64,000 nt of DNA from CALHVR01 sp963528625 (GTDB lineage Bacteria; Fusobacteriota; Fusobacteriia; Fusobacteriales; Leptotrichiaceae), in contig CAURVQ010000006.1 of NCBI GenBank assembly GCA_963528625.1, forward strand, positions 1 to 64,000, written 5' to 3'. Of this stretch, positions 51,529 through 60,547 are shown one piece after another (the stretch's first letter is position 1; every line of letters starts with the position of its first letter). Made by a program: the position numbers and the translations under genes. Below the pieces are notes generated by a model. It had not been told where the DNA came from. It ran no database searches and was given only the letters and a program-made list of their open reading frames with translations.

Positions 51529-52815
51529 TTAGTTTTTACGAATTTCTAAAATAATATTTTTAGCTGTTTCTAAATTTATGAACTTAGATGTAAGCAATTT
51601 TTCTACAACAATCTCCACTTCATTTCCTTCAGCACCAGCAAAAAGTGCAAGAGAGCGTGCTTGCATTTTCATATGCCCTTTTTGTATTCCAGTGCTAACT
51701 AATGCTTTTATAGCAGCAAAATTTTGAGCAAGTCCAACAGAAACAATAATACTTGCTAAAGTTTTGGCATCAGGATTATTTAAAATGTTAAAAGCTGCTT
51801 TTACAGTAGGATTTAATCCAATAGAGCCTCCAACTGAAGCGATAGGCATAGGAAGAGTAAGCTCTCCTATTATTTTTTTGTTAGTTTCATCAAAAACCCA
51901 ATTTGTAAGCCCTTCATATTTACCGTTTTTTGTAGCGAAGGCATGACCTCCAGCTTCAATTGAACGCCAATCATTTCCAGTTGCGATAACAGTAGCGTCA
52001 ATTCCATTGAAAATTCCTTTGTTATGAGTTGTCGCACGATAAATATCTATTTTAGCAAATTCACTTGCAAGTTCAATTTTTTTAGCAATATTAAAAGCTT
52101 CTTTTTTATCGTTTGATAAATATTTTATATCAATAGCACAAGTTGATTTTACTAAAGATTTTGTAGCATAATTTGATAAAATAGCCATTAAAGCTTTAGA
52201 GTTTGTAAGATCTTCAAGTAAAGGCTTAATTCCTTCAAGCATATTATTTAAAATATTTGCTCCCATAGCTTCTTTTACATCAGCAATAAGGTATACAACT
52301 AAAAATGAATTATTTTTTTCATAAAATATTTTTGTTGTAATGTCAATAGCTCCACCACCACGAACAACGATTGATGGATGAGAATTATTAGCTAATTGTA
52401 ATATTTTCTCTTTATTTTTTAAAATAATTTTTTCAGCTTTTTCTAAATTATCTATATCAAATAAAGCGACTTCTCCAATCATTTTACGGTCTAAAATTTC
52501 AGTAGTAAATCCTCCAGATTTAGCTATAAGTTTTCCGGCGTAACTACATGCAGCTACAACAGATGGTTCTTCTGTAACCATTGGAACTGTGTAATTTATA
52601 TTGTCAACCATAATATTTGGGACAATACTAAAAGGTAAAGCAAAAGTTCCAATAGTGTTTTCAGTCATTTGTTCTGCAATTTCTAATGGTAAAGTAGTAT
52701 TATTTTCTAAAATATTTTTATATTCATTATTTATTATTTTGTTGTCATATAAAATTTTGATTTTATCAATTATATTTTTTTTTGAAAAACCTAGCCATAT
52801 ATTTTTTATTTTCAT
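51529..52815 (-). CDS. mvaA: hydroxymethylglutaryl-CoA reductase (class II, degradative-type fold)
   Basis: Reduces HMG-CoA to mevalonate, the committed step of the mevalonate route to isoprenoids. The 428 residues lack membrane helices. Visible motifs are ENTIGTFALPFSIVPNIMVD near 53-72 (substrate binding), EEPSVVAACSYAGKLIA with the catalytic Glu near residue 82, DVKEAMGANILNNMLEG (NAD(P)-binding region) and HNKGIFNGIDATVIATGNDW with the catalytic Lys. The start codon at 52815 is preceded by TTAGGAGTTAAA. It is downstream of mvaS in a two-gene minus-strand unit. Confidence 0.96.
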   Translation of the reverse strand: MKIKNIWLGFSKKNIIDKIKILYDNKIINNEYKNILENNTTLPLEIAEQMTENTIGTFALPFSIVPNIMVDNINYTVPMVTEEPSVVAACSYAGKLIAKSGGFTTEILDRKMIGEVALFDIDNLEKAEKIILKNKEKILQLANNSHPSIVVRGGGAIDITTKIFYEKNNSFLVVYLIADVKEAMGANILNNMLEGIKPLLEDLTNSKALMAILSNYATKSLVKSTCAIDIKYLSNDKKEAFNIAKKIELASEFAKIDIYRATTHNKGIFNGIDATVIATGNDWRSIEAGGHAFATKNGKYEGLTNWVFDETNKKIIGELTLPMPIASVGGSIGLNPTVKAAFNILNNPDAKTLASIIVSVGLAQNFAAIKALVSTGIQKGHMKMQARSLALFAGAEGNEVEIVVEKLLTSKFINLETAKNIILEIRKN

Positions 52816-52877
52816 TTTAACTCCTAATAATAAAATTTATTATAAAAAAACAGTATCACAAAGAATACTATTTTTAA

Positions 52878-54062
52878 TTATAATTTTTTGTAAATTCTTT
52901 TATGATTTTCAACTTTTTTTAAAATAAATGGATTGAAATCATTATCATTTTCAAAAATAGTTATTGAATTTCCATTTTCATCTAATTTTAAAGTATCAAA
53001 AAAGATTTTTTCATATGTTTCAACATCAATTTTTTTCCTTTTTTCAAATAAAGAAATTCTATTTTTATATAAATTATTTTTAAAATTTTCAGCAAGAGTT
53101 ACTGAAAATAATTCACAAACAGCTCCACTTCCATAGCTAAATAATGCCACTTTATCTCCAGAATGTAAATTTTCTGAATTTTCTAACAGTGAAAGCAAAC
53201 TTAAGTAAAGAGATCCTGTATAAATATTCCCAACTCTTTGATTATAAATAATAGAAGAATGAAAATTACTAATAAATTCTGCTTTAATTTCTTTAGTAAT
53301 ATTCTCTTTTTCAATCGTAAGTAATGAATTTAACCCTTTTAACCCTAATTTTGGAAAGGGTAAGTGAAAGCAAAATGCTTTGTAGTCAGTTAAAGAATTA
53401 TTGTTTCTTTTTTTAAATTCATTCCATGTTGTTTCTAAACATTCTAAATATTGGTGTGAAGAATAATGACCGTCAACAAAAGGAACTGAAGAGTAATTTG
53501 GACGCCAAAAGTCCATAATATCTCGTGTTTGACATAAACTTTCATTATTTAAAATTAAAATGTTTGGATCTTTTTTTACAAGCATAGCGATACTTCCAGC
53601 ACCTTGAGTAGATTCACCAGAAGTGCCGACTCCATATTTTGCAATGTCGCTGGCAACGACTAAAACATAAGATTCAGGATTATTTAAAATATAATTTTTT
53701 GCATAATTAAGAGCTGCTGTTGCACCATAGCAGGCTTCTTTAATTTCAATAGATCGTGCATAAGGTTGAATATTTAATAAACCGTGAATAAAAACAGATG
53801 AAGCTTTACTTTGATCGATACTTGATTCTGTTGCAAAAATAATCATATCAATTTTCTGTTTATCAGTTTCATCTAAAATCTCGTAAGCTGCAGAAGCCCC
53901 AAGTGAAATAATATCTTCATTAATAGTTGCTACACTCATTTCTTTTTGAAGTAATCCTTTAGTAAATTTAATAGGATTTTCACCACGACTAACGGCTAAA
54001 TCTTCAATATTTAAAAAATATTTTGGCATAGCAAAACCTATTTTATCTATTCCAATTTTCAT
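52878..54062 (-). CDS. mvaS: hydroxymethylglutaryl-CoA synthase
   Basis: Condenses acetyl-CoA and acetoacetyl-CoA to HMG-CoA, the step before MvaA. About 394 residues of thiolase fold. The nucleophile is Cys111 in EIKEACYGATAALNYAKN. MIIFATESSIDQSKA, FCFHLPFPKLG with a catalytic His, and NIYTGSLYLSLLSLL and LFSYGSGAVCELFSV follow. The start is ATG at 54062, with GAAAGGCGAAAAA upstream on the minus strand; the frame extends 23 codons further but without a ribosome site. Both early mevalonate genes are thus together; later pathway genes are not in the window. Confidence 0.96.
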   Translation of the reverse strand: MKIGIDKIGFAMPKYFLNIEDLAVSRGENPIKFTKGLLQKEMSVATINEDIISLGASAAYEILDETDKQKIDMIIFATESSIDQSKASSVFIHGLLNIQPYARSIEIKEACYGATAALNYAKNYILNNPESYVLVVASDIAKYGVGTSGESTQGAGSIAMLVKKDPNILILNNESLCQTRDIMDFWRPNYSSVPFVDGHYSSHQYLECLETTWNEFKKRNNNSLTDYKAFCFHLPFPKLGLKGLNSLLTIEKENITKEIKAEFISNFHSSIIYNQRVGNIYTGSLYLSLLSLLENSENLHSGDKVALFSYGSGAVCELFSVTLAENFKNNLYKNRISLFEKRKKIDVETYEKIFFDTLKLDENGNSITIFENDNDFNPFILKKVENHKRIYKKL

Positions 54063-54182
54063 TTTTTCGCCTTTCTTTTTCAACGATTTTAGTAGATATA
54101 TTTTACTTAAAAAACAATAAAAAAGCAACAATTTTTTTATGTAGAAGTATTAAACAAAATGGGTGAAATTTTTATTAATTTT

Positions 54183-54211
54183 TTGTTTAATTATTAGAAA
54201 TATGATATAAT
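54183..54211 (+). promoter_or_regulatory. promoter of the toxin-antitoxin pair
   Basis: TTGTTT at 54183-54188 and TATAAT at 54206-54211 with a 17-base spacer. Confidence 0.6.
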
Positions 54212-54244
54212 TAAATTGAAAATACAAAGAGGAGGAGTGGTATT

Positions 54245-54472
54245 ATGATTATTGAGTTGGATACAAATTTACAACAAACAAAGTTGATAACAGAATACTT
54301 AAAAAATAAGGAATTAAATTTAAGTGAAAAAATTAAACAAAATATAATGGAAATAATAGAAGATTATGAAGATTTGAAAGAGTTGGAGCAAGCAATAAAA
54401 GAAGATAATGGGGTTTATTACACACATGAAGAAATAAAAAGGGAATTGGGTATTGAAGAGGATGAAATATAA
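54245..54472 (+). CDS. RelB-like antitoxin
   Basis: A 75-residue acidic, helical protein upstream of and overlapping a RelE-type toxin gene, the standard order for type II toxin-antitoxin operons. The C-terminal half, ELEQAIKEDNGVYYTHEEIK with RELGIEEDE, matches the toxin-neutralising tail of RelB/DUF6290-like antitoxins; the N-terminal part probably dimerises and binds the operator. The start ATG 54245 follows GAGGAGGAGTGGTATT. It likely represses its own promoter. Confidence 0.85.
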   Translation: MIIELDTNLQQTKLITEYLKNKELNLSEKIKQNIMEIIEDYEDLKELEQAIKEDNGVYYTHEEIKRELGIEEDEI

Positions 54473-54734
54473 TTTTATATATACAGATAAAATGAAAAAA
54501 GATTTGAAAAAGCTAGATAATTATGATAGAAAAAGCATTATTGATTATATTGAAAATAACTTGATAAATACAAGTGTTCCTCATAATAATCAATATAAAG
54601 AATTAACAGCAAATTTAAAAGAATATGGGAGATATAGAGTAGGTAATTATAGAATTTTGGTAGAAATAAAAAATGATTTATTTATAATTAGAGAATTAAA
54701 AGTCGGGCATAGAAAACAGATTTATATAAAATGA
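54462..54734 (+). CDS. RelE/ParE-superfamily toxin
   Basis: A basic toxin of 90 residues of the RelE/YafQ type, probably a ribosome-dependent mRNA interferase. The fold signature is visible: FIYTDKMKKDLKKLDNYDRK, KELTANLKEYGRYRVGNYRI and ELKVGHRKQIYIK, with the Arg, Tyr and His/Arg positions used for catalysis in this superfamily. The start is ATG 54462, 11 bases inside the end of the antitoxin gene, with GAAGAGG as ribosome site; this indicates translational coupling. It is followed by an AT-rich terminator. Confidence 0.88.
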   Translation: MKYNFIYTDKMKKDLKKLDNYDRKSIIDYIENNLINTSVPHNNQYKELTANLKEYGRYRVGNYRILVEIKNDLFIIRELKVGHRKQIYIK

Positions 54735-54742
54735 ATAAAACT

Positions 54743-54781
54743 AAAAAAAGAAAGTATATTGAAAAATATGCTTTTTTTCTT
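54743..54781 (+). terminator. terminator after the toxin gene
   Basis: AAAGTATAT pairs with ATATGCTTT (one G-T pair), flanked by A and T runs. Confidence 0.65.
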
Positions 54782-54899
54782 ATTTTAATGAAAAAAATTA
54801 AATTTTAAATAACATAAGGTATTTACAAAAATAAAAAGCGTGGTAGAATAAGAATGGAGTACACAAAATATAGTGTTGCAAAAAAGTGGAGGAATTGAT

Positions 54900-56246
54900 A
54901 TGATGTCATTAGATAAAATTATAGAAATACAGGAGAGATTTGAAAAAATGGAAATAAAAAGTTTTGCAAAAGATTTAATTGAGTTTATAGATGAAGGTGT
55001 AAGTAGCTATCATGTTGTGAAAAATTGTTCTATGATACTTGAAGAGAATGGTTTTGAGCGATTAAATCCTAAAAAGAGATGGCATTTAAAAAAAGGTCAT
55101 AAATATTTTGTTAAAAGATCAAATTCTACTATAATAGCATTTACATTAGGAAAAAATTTAAAAATAGAAAAAGGATTTAAAATATTTGGATCACATACGG
55201 ATTCTCCTTGTTTTAGAATAAAGCCAAATCCGGAAATGATTACGAACGGTGTTCTTAGATTGAATACAGAAATTTATGGTGGTCCTATTTTAAGTACTTG
55301 GTTTGATAGACCGTTATCTGTGGCTGGTAGATTGATTGTGAAATCTAATGATGTATTTTCGCCTAAAACGATAAATGTTAATATTAAAAGACCAATAATG
55401 TCAATACCTAATTTAGCAATTCATCAAAATAGAAATGTTAATGATGGAGTAAGAATTGATAGACAAAAAGATGTATTGCCAGTGTTGGCATTAGTGAATG
55501 ATACATGTACTAAAGAAAATTATTTGTTAAAATTAGTTGCAGAAGATGCAAAAGTAAATATTGAAGATATACTTGATTTTGATTTATTCATATATGCTTT
55601 AGAAAAAGGGTGTTTAATTGGAGCAAATAAAGAATTTATCTCAGCACCTAAAATTGACAATTTAGTTTCAGTTTATACAGGTTTAATTGGATTGATTGAA
55701 GCTGAAGAAAATGATGAACAAATAAATGTATTCGTTGGATTTGATAATGAAGAAATAGGAAGTGCAACAAAACAAGGTGCAGATTCAAATTATTTAGTAA
55801 ATTTCTTAGAAAGGATTGCGTGTGAATTAAATATAAGTAGAAGTGAATTTTTGCAAATGTTACATTGTTCATTTTTAATGTCGGCAGATGGTGCTCATGC
55901 AGCACATCCTGCACATATGTATAAATTTGATCCGACAAATTATGGTAAAATTAATGAGGGAGTTTCAATAAAAATAAGTGCTAAGCAAAAATACACATCT
56001 GATGGATTTTCAATCGCAGTTGTGCGTCAATTAATTGAAGGGACAGATATTAAAATTCAAACATTTGTAAATGAGTCAAATGAATTGGGTGGAAGTACAA
56101 TAGGACCAATTTCGTCAACACATTTAGATATAGATGCAGTAGACTTAGGAGTACCAATGTTTGCGATGCATTCAGTAAGAGAAATGTGTGGAACTTATGA
56201 TGTATTTTATTTGAAAGAGTTAGCCAAAGTATTTTATGAAAAATAA
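54900..56246 (+). CDS. M18 family aminopeptidase
   Basis: Cytosolic metallo-aminopeptidase that removes N-terminal, often acidic, residues from peptides. About 448 residues. Two-zinc site motifs are FGSHTDSPCFRIKPNP near residue 100 (His and Asp ligands), FVGFDNEEIGSATKQGADSN with the catalytic Glu pair, MSADGAHAAHPAHMYKFDP, and the closing MFAMHSVREMCGTYD. The start is ATG 54900, seven bases after AAGTGGAGGAATTGAT; a second ATG follows directly, and an upstream in-frame codon lacks a ribosome site. It has its own promoter and terminator. Confidence 0.95.
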   Translation: MMSLDKIIEIQERFEKMEIKSFAKDLIEFIDEGVSSYHVVKNCSMILEENGFERLNPKKRWHLKKGHKYFVKRSNSTIIAFTLGKNLKIEKGFKIFGSHTDSPCFRIKPNPEMITNGVLRLNTEIYGGPILSTWFDRPLSVAGRLIVKSNDVFSPKTINVNIKRPIMSIPNLAIHQNRNVNDGVRIDRQKDVLPVLALVNDTCTKENYLLKLVAEDAKVNIEDILDFDLFIYALEKGCLIGANKEFISAPKIDNLVSVYTGLIGLIEAEENDEQINVFVGFDNEEIGSATKQGADSNYLVNFLERIACELNISRSEFLQMLHCSFLMSADGAHAAHPAHMYKFDPTNYGKINEGVSIKISAKQKYTSDGFSIAVVRQLIEGTDIKIQTFVNESNELGGSTIGPISSTHLDIDAVDLGVPMFAMHSVREMCGTYDVFYLKELAKVFYEK

Positions 56247-56262
56247 TTTAATATAAAGTTAG

Positions 56263-56300
56263 AATAGCATTCTTGTATAAAAGCAAGAATGTTATTTTTA
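56263..56300 (+). terminator. terminator after the aminopeptidase gene
   Basis: AATAGCATTCTT (56263-56274) pairs with AAGAATGTTATT (56285-56296), followed by T. Confidence 0.8.
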
Positions 56301-56324
56301 TTTTGTAATAGAAAATATTAAAAA

Positions 56325-56359
56325 AAGAAAAAGGATAAAACTCAAATCGAGTATTATCC
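56325..56359 (-). terminator. terminator of the NlpC/P60 gene
   Basis: GGATAAAACTC (56333-56343) pairs with GAGTATTATCC (56349-56359) with one mismatch. On the minus strand a T-rich tail follows. Confidence 0.65.
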
Positions 56360-56426
56360 ATTCCAAAGTTATTTTATTCTGTTTTAAATTTGTAACTTAA
56401 AAATTGTAATATTATCGTAATAAAGT

Positions 56427-57017
56427 TTAACTAAATGGATTTATAGCCCATCTAAACGCTCTACTGTAATAATCACTATCTAAACTAGAAACCATAACTC
56501 TTCTACTTTTTCCAGAAGAAGCATGTATAAATTGTCTATTTCCCATATAAATTCCTACATGTGAAATACGACCTCCTCCAGTTGTTTCAAAAAATACCAA
56601 ATCACCTTTTGTCATATTGCTCGACGAAATTTTTGGTTTGAATGTTGCTTGTGCACTTGAAACTCTAGGTAAATTCAAATTTGCAACTGATTTAAAAACA
56701 TAACCGATAAATCCTGAACAATCAAATGAATTAGGTCCTGTAGCACCCCAAACATATGGTGCACCTAATTTTTTTTGTGCAAATTCGATAATTTTATCTC
56801 TAATCGCGGCATGTGTATACCCAGAAGAATTACCAGACGAATAAGCTGTTTTTACTTCTTTTTCTTTAACATTTAGAGATACGGAATCATTTTTAAAATA
56901 ATTACCAAGGATATTTCTTATTTCTTCATCAGCTGTTTTAGTTGTATTTGCTTTTGGTGCCGCAAATGAAAATGTAGATAATATCAGAGCTCCAGTGATT
57001 ACTGCTAATTTCTTCAT
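56427..57017 (-). CDS. exported NlpC/P60 cell-wall hydrolase
   Basis: Secreted peptidoglycan endopeptidase. The 196 residues include a signal peptide (MKKLAVITGALILSTFSFA), a short linker and a C-terminal NlpC/P60 domain. The catalytic triad is readable: Cys100 in PNSFDCSGFIGYVF, His153 in GRISHVGIYMG and His165 in RQFIHASSG. GAPYVWGATG just before the Cys is family-typical. It probably cleaves stem peptides during growth or division. The start codon at 57017 follows GATTGGAGGTTAC on the minus strand. Confidence 0.94.
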   Translation of the reverse strand: MKKLAVITGALILSTFSFAAPKANTTKTADEEIRNILGNYFKNDSVSLNVKEKEVKTAYSSGNSSGYTHAAIRDKIIEFAQKKLGAPYVWGATGPNSFDCSGFIGYVFKSVANLNLPRVSSAQATFKPKISSSNMTKGDLVFFETTGGGRISHVGIYMGNRQFIHASSGKSRRVMVSSLDSDYYSRAFRWAINPFS

Positions 57018-57159
57018 GTAACCTCCAATCTACCATGAACTTTGGTAGTATAATTCTACCACATGAAACTTAGAAAACACTTATATTTATTATTTTATAT
57101 ATAAATATAATTATTAAAATTTTATAATTTTAAAGTAAGAAAGTATATGAAATAAAGAG

Positions 57160-57188
57160 TTGAATTAGACATTTGAATATGTTATAAT
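57160..57188 (+). promoter_or_regulatory. serA promoter
   Basis: TTGAAT at 57160-57165 and TATAAT at 57183-57188 with a 17-base spacer. Confidence 0.7.
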
Positions 57189-57254
57189 GGTATATAAAAA
57201 CTATGGAAAACAAATCAATAATAAATAAAATATATGAATGTAAAAAGGAGTTTT

Positions 57255-58844
57255 ATGTATAGAGTATTAGTTGGAGAATATATAGATGATGAGGCGATAG
57301 CTAATTTGCAATTAGCTGATGATGTAGAAGCTGATATTAAAATTGGAATAAAAAGAGAAGAATTGTTAAATATAATACACGAATATGATGCATTAATTGT
57401 TAGAAGTGTAATTCAAGTTAATGATGAGTTGTTAAGTAAAGCTCCAAATTTAAAAATTGTAGGAAGAGCTGGAAATGGAACTGATAATATTGACATAACA
57501 GCGGCAACAAATCACGGAGTAATCGTAGCAAATACTCCTGATAGCAATACTGTTTCGGCATGCGAATTGACTATAGCTTTAATGCTTGCAAGTGCAAGAA
57601 ATGTAGTAGAGGCAAATAATTATATTAAAAGTGGAAAATGGGAAAGAGAAATTTTTGTTGGGACTGAATTATTTGAAAAAACATTAGGAATAATTGGGCT
57701 TGGAAGAATTGGAGGGCTTGTTGCTACAAGAATGAAAGCGTTTGGAATGAATTTAATTGCGTATGATCCTTATATTCCAAAAGAAAGATTTAAAAGATAT
57801 AATTGTGAAAGAGTGGAAACATTAGATGAATTGCTTGAAAGAGCAGATATAATTACAATTCATACACCTAAAACACATGAAACTATTGATATAATAAATG
57901 AAGATAATATAAGTAAAATGAAAGATGGAGTAAGACTTGTAAATGTAGCTCGTGGTGGATTATTTAATGAGGAAGCAGTAGCGAAAGGACTTGAAAATAA
58001 AAAGATAGCTAGTTTTGCTTATGATGTTCATACAGTAGAGCCGAGAAGCGAATGTATTTTATATGAATATAAAAACGCTATAACGACGCCACATTTAGGA
58101 GCGACAACATATGAAGCTCAAAGAAATGTAGGAACACAAGTTGTAAAACAAGTTTTAAATGGTTTGAGAGGACAAATTGTGGAAACAGCAGTAAACTTAC
58201 CTGCAATAGGATTAGAAGAGTTTGCAGTTATAAAACCTTATATTTCTTTAGGAGAAAAATTAGGGAAAATATATTTTCAAGTTACAAAAGAACCGATTTC
58301 AAATGTAACGATAAATTATTATGGGGAATTAGCTAAACAGGAAACGGCTTTAGTCGATTCAACAGTATTGAAAGGAATTTTAGAACCAATATTAAAAGAG
58401 GAAGTAAATTATATAAATTCTAAAACTTTAGCTGAAAGAAGAGGAATTGGTGTCACAACACATCACAAAAATGAAAAATATGAAAATTATCCTTGTGCTT
58501 TAGAAATAATTATAACAGGAGAAAAAGGAACTAAATTTCAAATTGTAGGACATGTGGGAAGCAATAGAGAAGAAAGAATTGTAAATATAAAAGAACATGT
58601 TGTTGATATGGTAATTTCAGAAAATATGATTTACTTAAAAAATAAAGATGTACCGGGAGTTATTGGAACGGTTGGAGTTTTATTAGGTGAAGAAAATGTA
58701 AATATTGGTACAATGAATGTTGGGAGAAAAGAAGATAGTGCAGTTATGTTATTGACAGTTGACGACATAGTGTCTAAAGATACAATTCAAAAATTAAAAA
58801 ATAATGAAAAAATAAAATGGGCATATTATTTGAATTTGAAATAA
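57255..58844 (+). CDS. serA: D-3-phosphoglycerate dehydrogenase
   Basis: First enzyme of serine synthesis. About 529 residues of the long type. The domains are a substrate domain with VGRAGNGTDNIDITAATNHG, a Rossmann domain with LGIIGLGRIGGLVATRMKAF near 144-163, catalytic NVARGGLFNEEAV and TPHLGATTYEAQ, an intervening ASB domain and a C-terminal ACT domain (DVPGVIGTVGVLLGEENVNI) for feedback sensing. The start is ATG 57255 after AAAAAGGAGTTTT; an earlier in-frame ATG at 57234 has no ribosome site. thrB follows after 21 bases. Confidence 0.95.
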   Translation: MYRVLVGEYIDDEAIANLQLADDVEADIKIGIKREELLNIIHEYDALIVRSVIQVNDELLSKAPNLKIVGRAGNGTDNIDITAATNHGVIVANTPDSNTVSACELTIALMLASARNVVEANNYIKSGKWEREIFVGTELFEKTLGIIGLGRIGGLVATRMKAFGMNLIAYDPYIPKERFKRYNCERVETLDELLERADIITIHTPKTHETIDIINEDNISKMKDGVRLVNVARGGLFNEEAVAKGLENKKIASFAYDVHTVEPRSECILYEYKNAITTPHLGATTYEAQRNVGTQVVKQVLNGLRGQIVETAVNLPAIGLEEFAVIKPYISLGEKLGKIYFQVTKEPISNVTINYYGELAKQETALVDSTVLKGILEPILKEEVNYINSKTLAERRGIGVTTHHKNEKYENYPCALEIIITGEKGTKFQIVGHVGSNREERIVNIKEHVVDMVISENMIYLKNKDVPGVIGTVGVLLGEENVNIGTMNVGRKEDSAVMLLTVDDIVSKDTIQKLKNNEKIKWAYYLNLK

Positions 58845-58865
58845 ATTTGTAAAAAAGGAGAAAAA

Positions 58866-59774
58866 ATGGCATTAAAATTTAAAGTGAAAGTACCGGGTAC
58901 TTCAGCAAATATAGGAGTAGGTTATGATTGTCTTGGTGTTGCACTAGATTATCATTTAGAGTTAGAAGTAGAAGAAAGTGATAAAATTGAATTTTTAGAA
59001 AATGGGAAACCTTTTTCAATACCGATAGAAGAGAATTATATTTTTGAGGCGATAAAATATACAGAAAAACATTTAGTAAAAAATATTCCAAGTTATAAAG
59101 TAAATATTATAAAAAATGATATTCCGTTGGCGAGAGGGCTTGGAAGCAGTTCAAGTGCAATAGTTGCTGGAATTTTAATAGCAAATACATTTGCTGGGAA
59201 TGTGTTAGATACACAGAAAATTGTAAAATTAGCAGTTGATATGGAAGGGCATCCAGATAATGTAGTACCAGCTATATTAGGTGGAATGGTATTAACTGCA
59301 CACGATAAAGATAATATTGTTTATAGTACAGTATCAAATTGTGATGATTTATATTATTATGTAATGATTCCGGATTTTAAATTGTCAACAGAAAAAGCAA
59401 GAAGCGTTTTACCAAAATCATATTTAGTGTCTGATGTTATAAATAATATGGCAAAATTAGGATTGTTAGTTAATGATTTGAATAACGGGAAATATGATAA
59501 TTTAAGATTTTTATTGGGAGATAAATTACATCAACCTTATAGATACGCATTAATAAATAATTCACAAGAAATTTTTGAAGCAACTAAAAGATATGGTGCA
59601 TTAGGGGAGTATATAAGTGGAGCAGGGCCAACATTGATGGCATTAAATTATGATAATGATGATTTTTTAAATAAAATGAAAGAATTTTTAAATACATTAC
59701 CAGATAGATGGACAATAGATAAGAAAAAAGTAAATTTAAAAGGTGCAGAAGTATTTGATATAGAAAATGTATAA
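58866..59774 (+). CDS. thrB: homoserine kinase
   Basis: GHMP kinase phosphorylating homoserine for threonine synthesis. The 302 residues match the family. VKVPGTSANIGVGYDCLGVA near residues 7-26 is motif 1, the ATP-binding PLARGLGSSSSAIVAGILIA near 89-108 is the glycine/serine-rich loop, DMEGHPDNVVPAILGGM follows, and AMLSGAGP-type motif 3 appears as GEYISGAGPTLMALN. The start ATG 58866 follows AAAAAGGAGAAAAA. It is co-transcribed with serA, linking serine and threonine synthesis; thrA and thrC are not nearby. Confidence 0.96.
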   Translation: MALKFKVKVPGTSANIGVGYDCLGVALDYHLELEVEESDKIEFLENGKPFSIPIEENYIFEAIKYTEKHLVKNIPSYKVNIIKNDIPLARGLGSSSSAIVAGILIANTFAGNVLDTQKIVKLAVDMEGHPDNVVPAILGGMVLTAHDKDNIVYSTVSNCDDLYYYVMIPDFKLSTEKARSVLPKSYLVSDVINNMAKLGLLVNDLNNGKYDNLRFLLGDKLHQPYRYALINNSQEIFEATKRYGALGEYISGAGPTLMALNYDNDDFLNKMKEFLNTLPDRWTIDKKKVNLKGAEVFDIENV

Positions 59775-59780
59775 AAATAA

Positions 59781-59811
59781 AATGATAGTATTTTTTCACT
59801 ATTATTTTTAC
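59781..59811 (+). terminator. terminator after thrB
   Basis: AATGATAGT (59781-59789) pairs with ACTATTATT (59798-59806), followed by T. Only about 20 bases separate it from the next gene, so read-through may feed the regulator. Confidence 0.65.
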
Positions 59812-59828
59812 TTAATGAGGTGAAGTTT

Positions 59829-60473
59829 ATGAGTCAAAGTATTGAAGATTATTTAAAAGGAATACTTATTTTAAAAGGGAAAAAAGAATATTCAAATAAA
59901 AATTTAGCAGAATATTTGAATATTTCTCCAGCTTCAGTCAGTGAAATGATAAGAAAATTAGAGAAAGAAGGTTATCTTATAATTAATAAAAAAGAAGTTA
60001 CATTGACAGAAAGAGGAGAAATTAAAGCTAAAGGTGTAATTAGAAGACATCGTGTTTGGGAAGTGTTTTTAGCAGATAAATTAGGGTATTCGTTAGAAGA
60101 AATACATGATGAAGCTGAAATTTTGGAGCATGTAACGAGTGAGAAATTACTTAGAAAATTAGAGAAATTTTTATTTTATCCTCAAACTTGTCCACACGGC
60201 GGACCAATAATTTATGATTATAATAATTTGAATCCAGATAAAATAATACAACTTTCGGAAGTAGAAGTTGGAGATAAAATTACAATATTAAAAGTGGAAG
60301 ATAATATTGAGCTATATGATTATTTAAAAGAGTTGAATGTCCAAATAAATGAAAAATATGTAGTTAAAAAAATAGATCCATTGAATGGGCCTATTTATAT
60401 GTTTTTAAATGGTGAAACAGAAAAAATAGTTGCGTATGAAGCTGCTAAAATGGTAGAAGTATATGTTGAATAA
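59829..60473 (+). CDS. DtxR/MntR-family metal-dependent transcriptional regulator
   Basis: A metal-sensing repressor of about 214 residues. The N-terminal winged helix (SIEDYLKGILILKGKKEYSN, LAEYLNISPASVSEMIRKLE) is followed by the metal-binding dimerisation domain (RHRVWEVFLADKLGYSLEEI, HDEAEILEHVTSEKLLRKLE, then CPHGGPI) and a C-terminal SH3/FeoA-like domain (LSEVEVGDKITILKVED). The start is ATG 59829 with TGAGGTGAAGTTT upstream. The adjacent metal ABC transporter, with a DtxR-type palindrome at its promoter, is the obvious target; Mn or Fe is the likely co-repressor. Confidence 0.93.
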   Translation: MSQSIEDYLKGILILKGKKEYSNKNLAEYLNISPASVSEMIRKLEKEGYLIINKKEVTLTERGEIKAKGVIRRHRVWEVFLADKLGYSLEEIHDEAEILEHVTSEKLLRKLEKFLFYPQTCPHGGPIIYDYNNLNPDKIIQLSEVEVGDKITILKVEDNIELYDYLKELNVQINEKYVVKKIDPLNGPIYMFLNGETEKIVAYEAAKMVEVYVE

Positions 60474-60507
60474 ATTAATAAATTAATTTTTATTAATTTA
60501 TTTTTTG
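60469..60507 (+). terminator. terminator after the metal regulator
   Basis: AATAAATTAAT (60469-60479) pairs perfectly with ATTAATTTATT (60492-60502), followed by a T run. The stem includes the regulator's stop codon. Confidence 0.7.
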
Positions 60508-60515
60508 AAAATAAA

Positions 60516-60529
60516 TTAGGCTTGCCTAA
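60516..60529. promoter_or_regulatory. DtxR/MntR-type operator
   Basis: The palindrome TTAGGC-TT-GCCTAA nearly equals the classic DtxR-family box (TTAGGC..GCCTAA). It lies 18 bases upstream of the -35 box of the metal transporter operon and beside the gene for a DtxR-family regulator. A partial half-site (TTTTAGGAA) follows at 60537-60545, next to the -35 box. Confidence 0.8.
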
Positions 60530-60547
60530 AAAATATTTTAGGAACTA

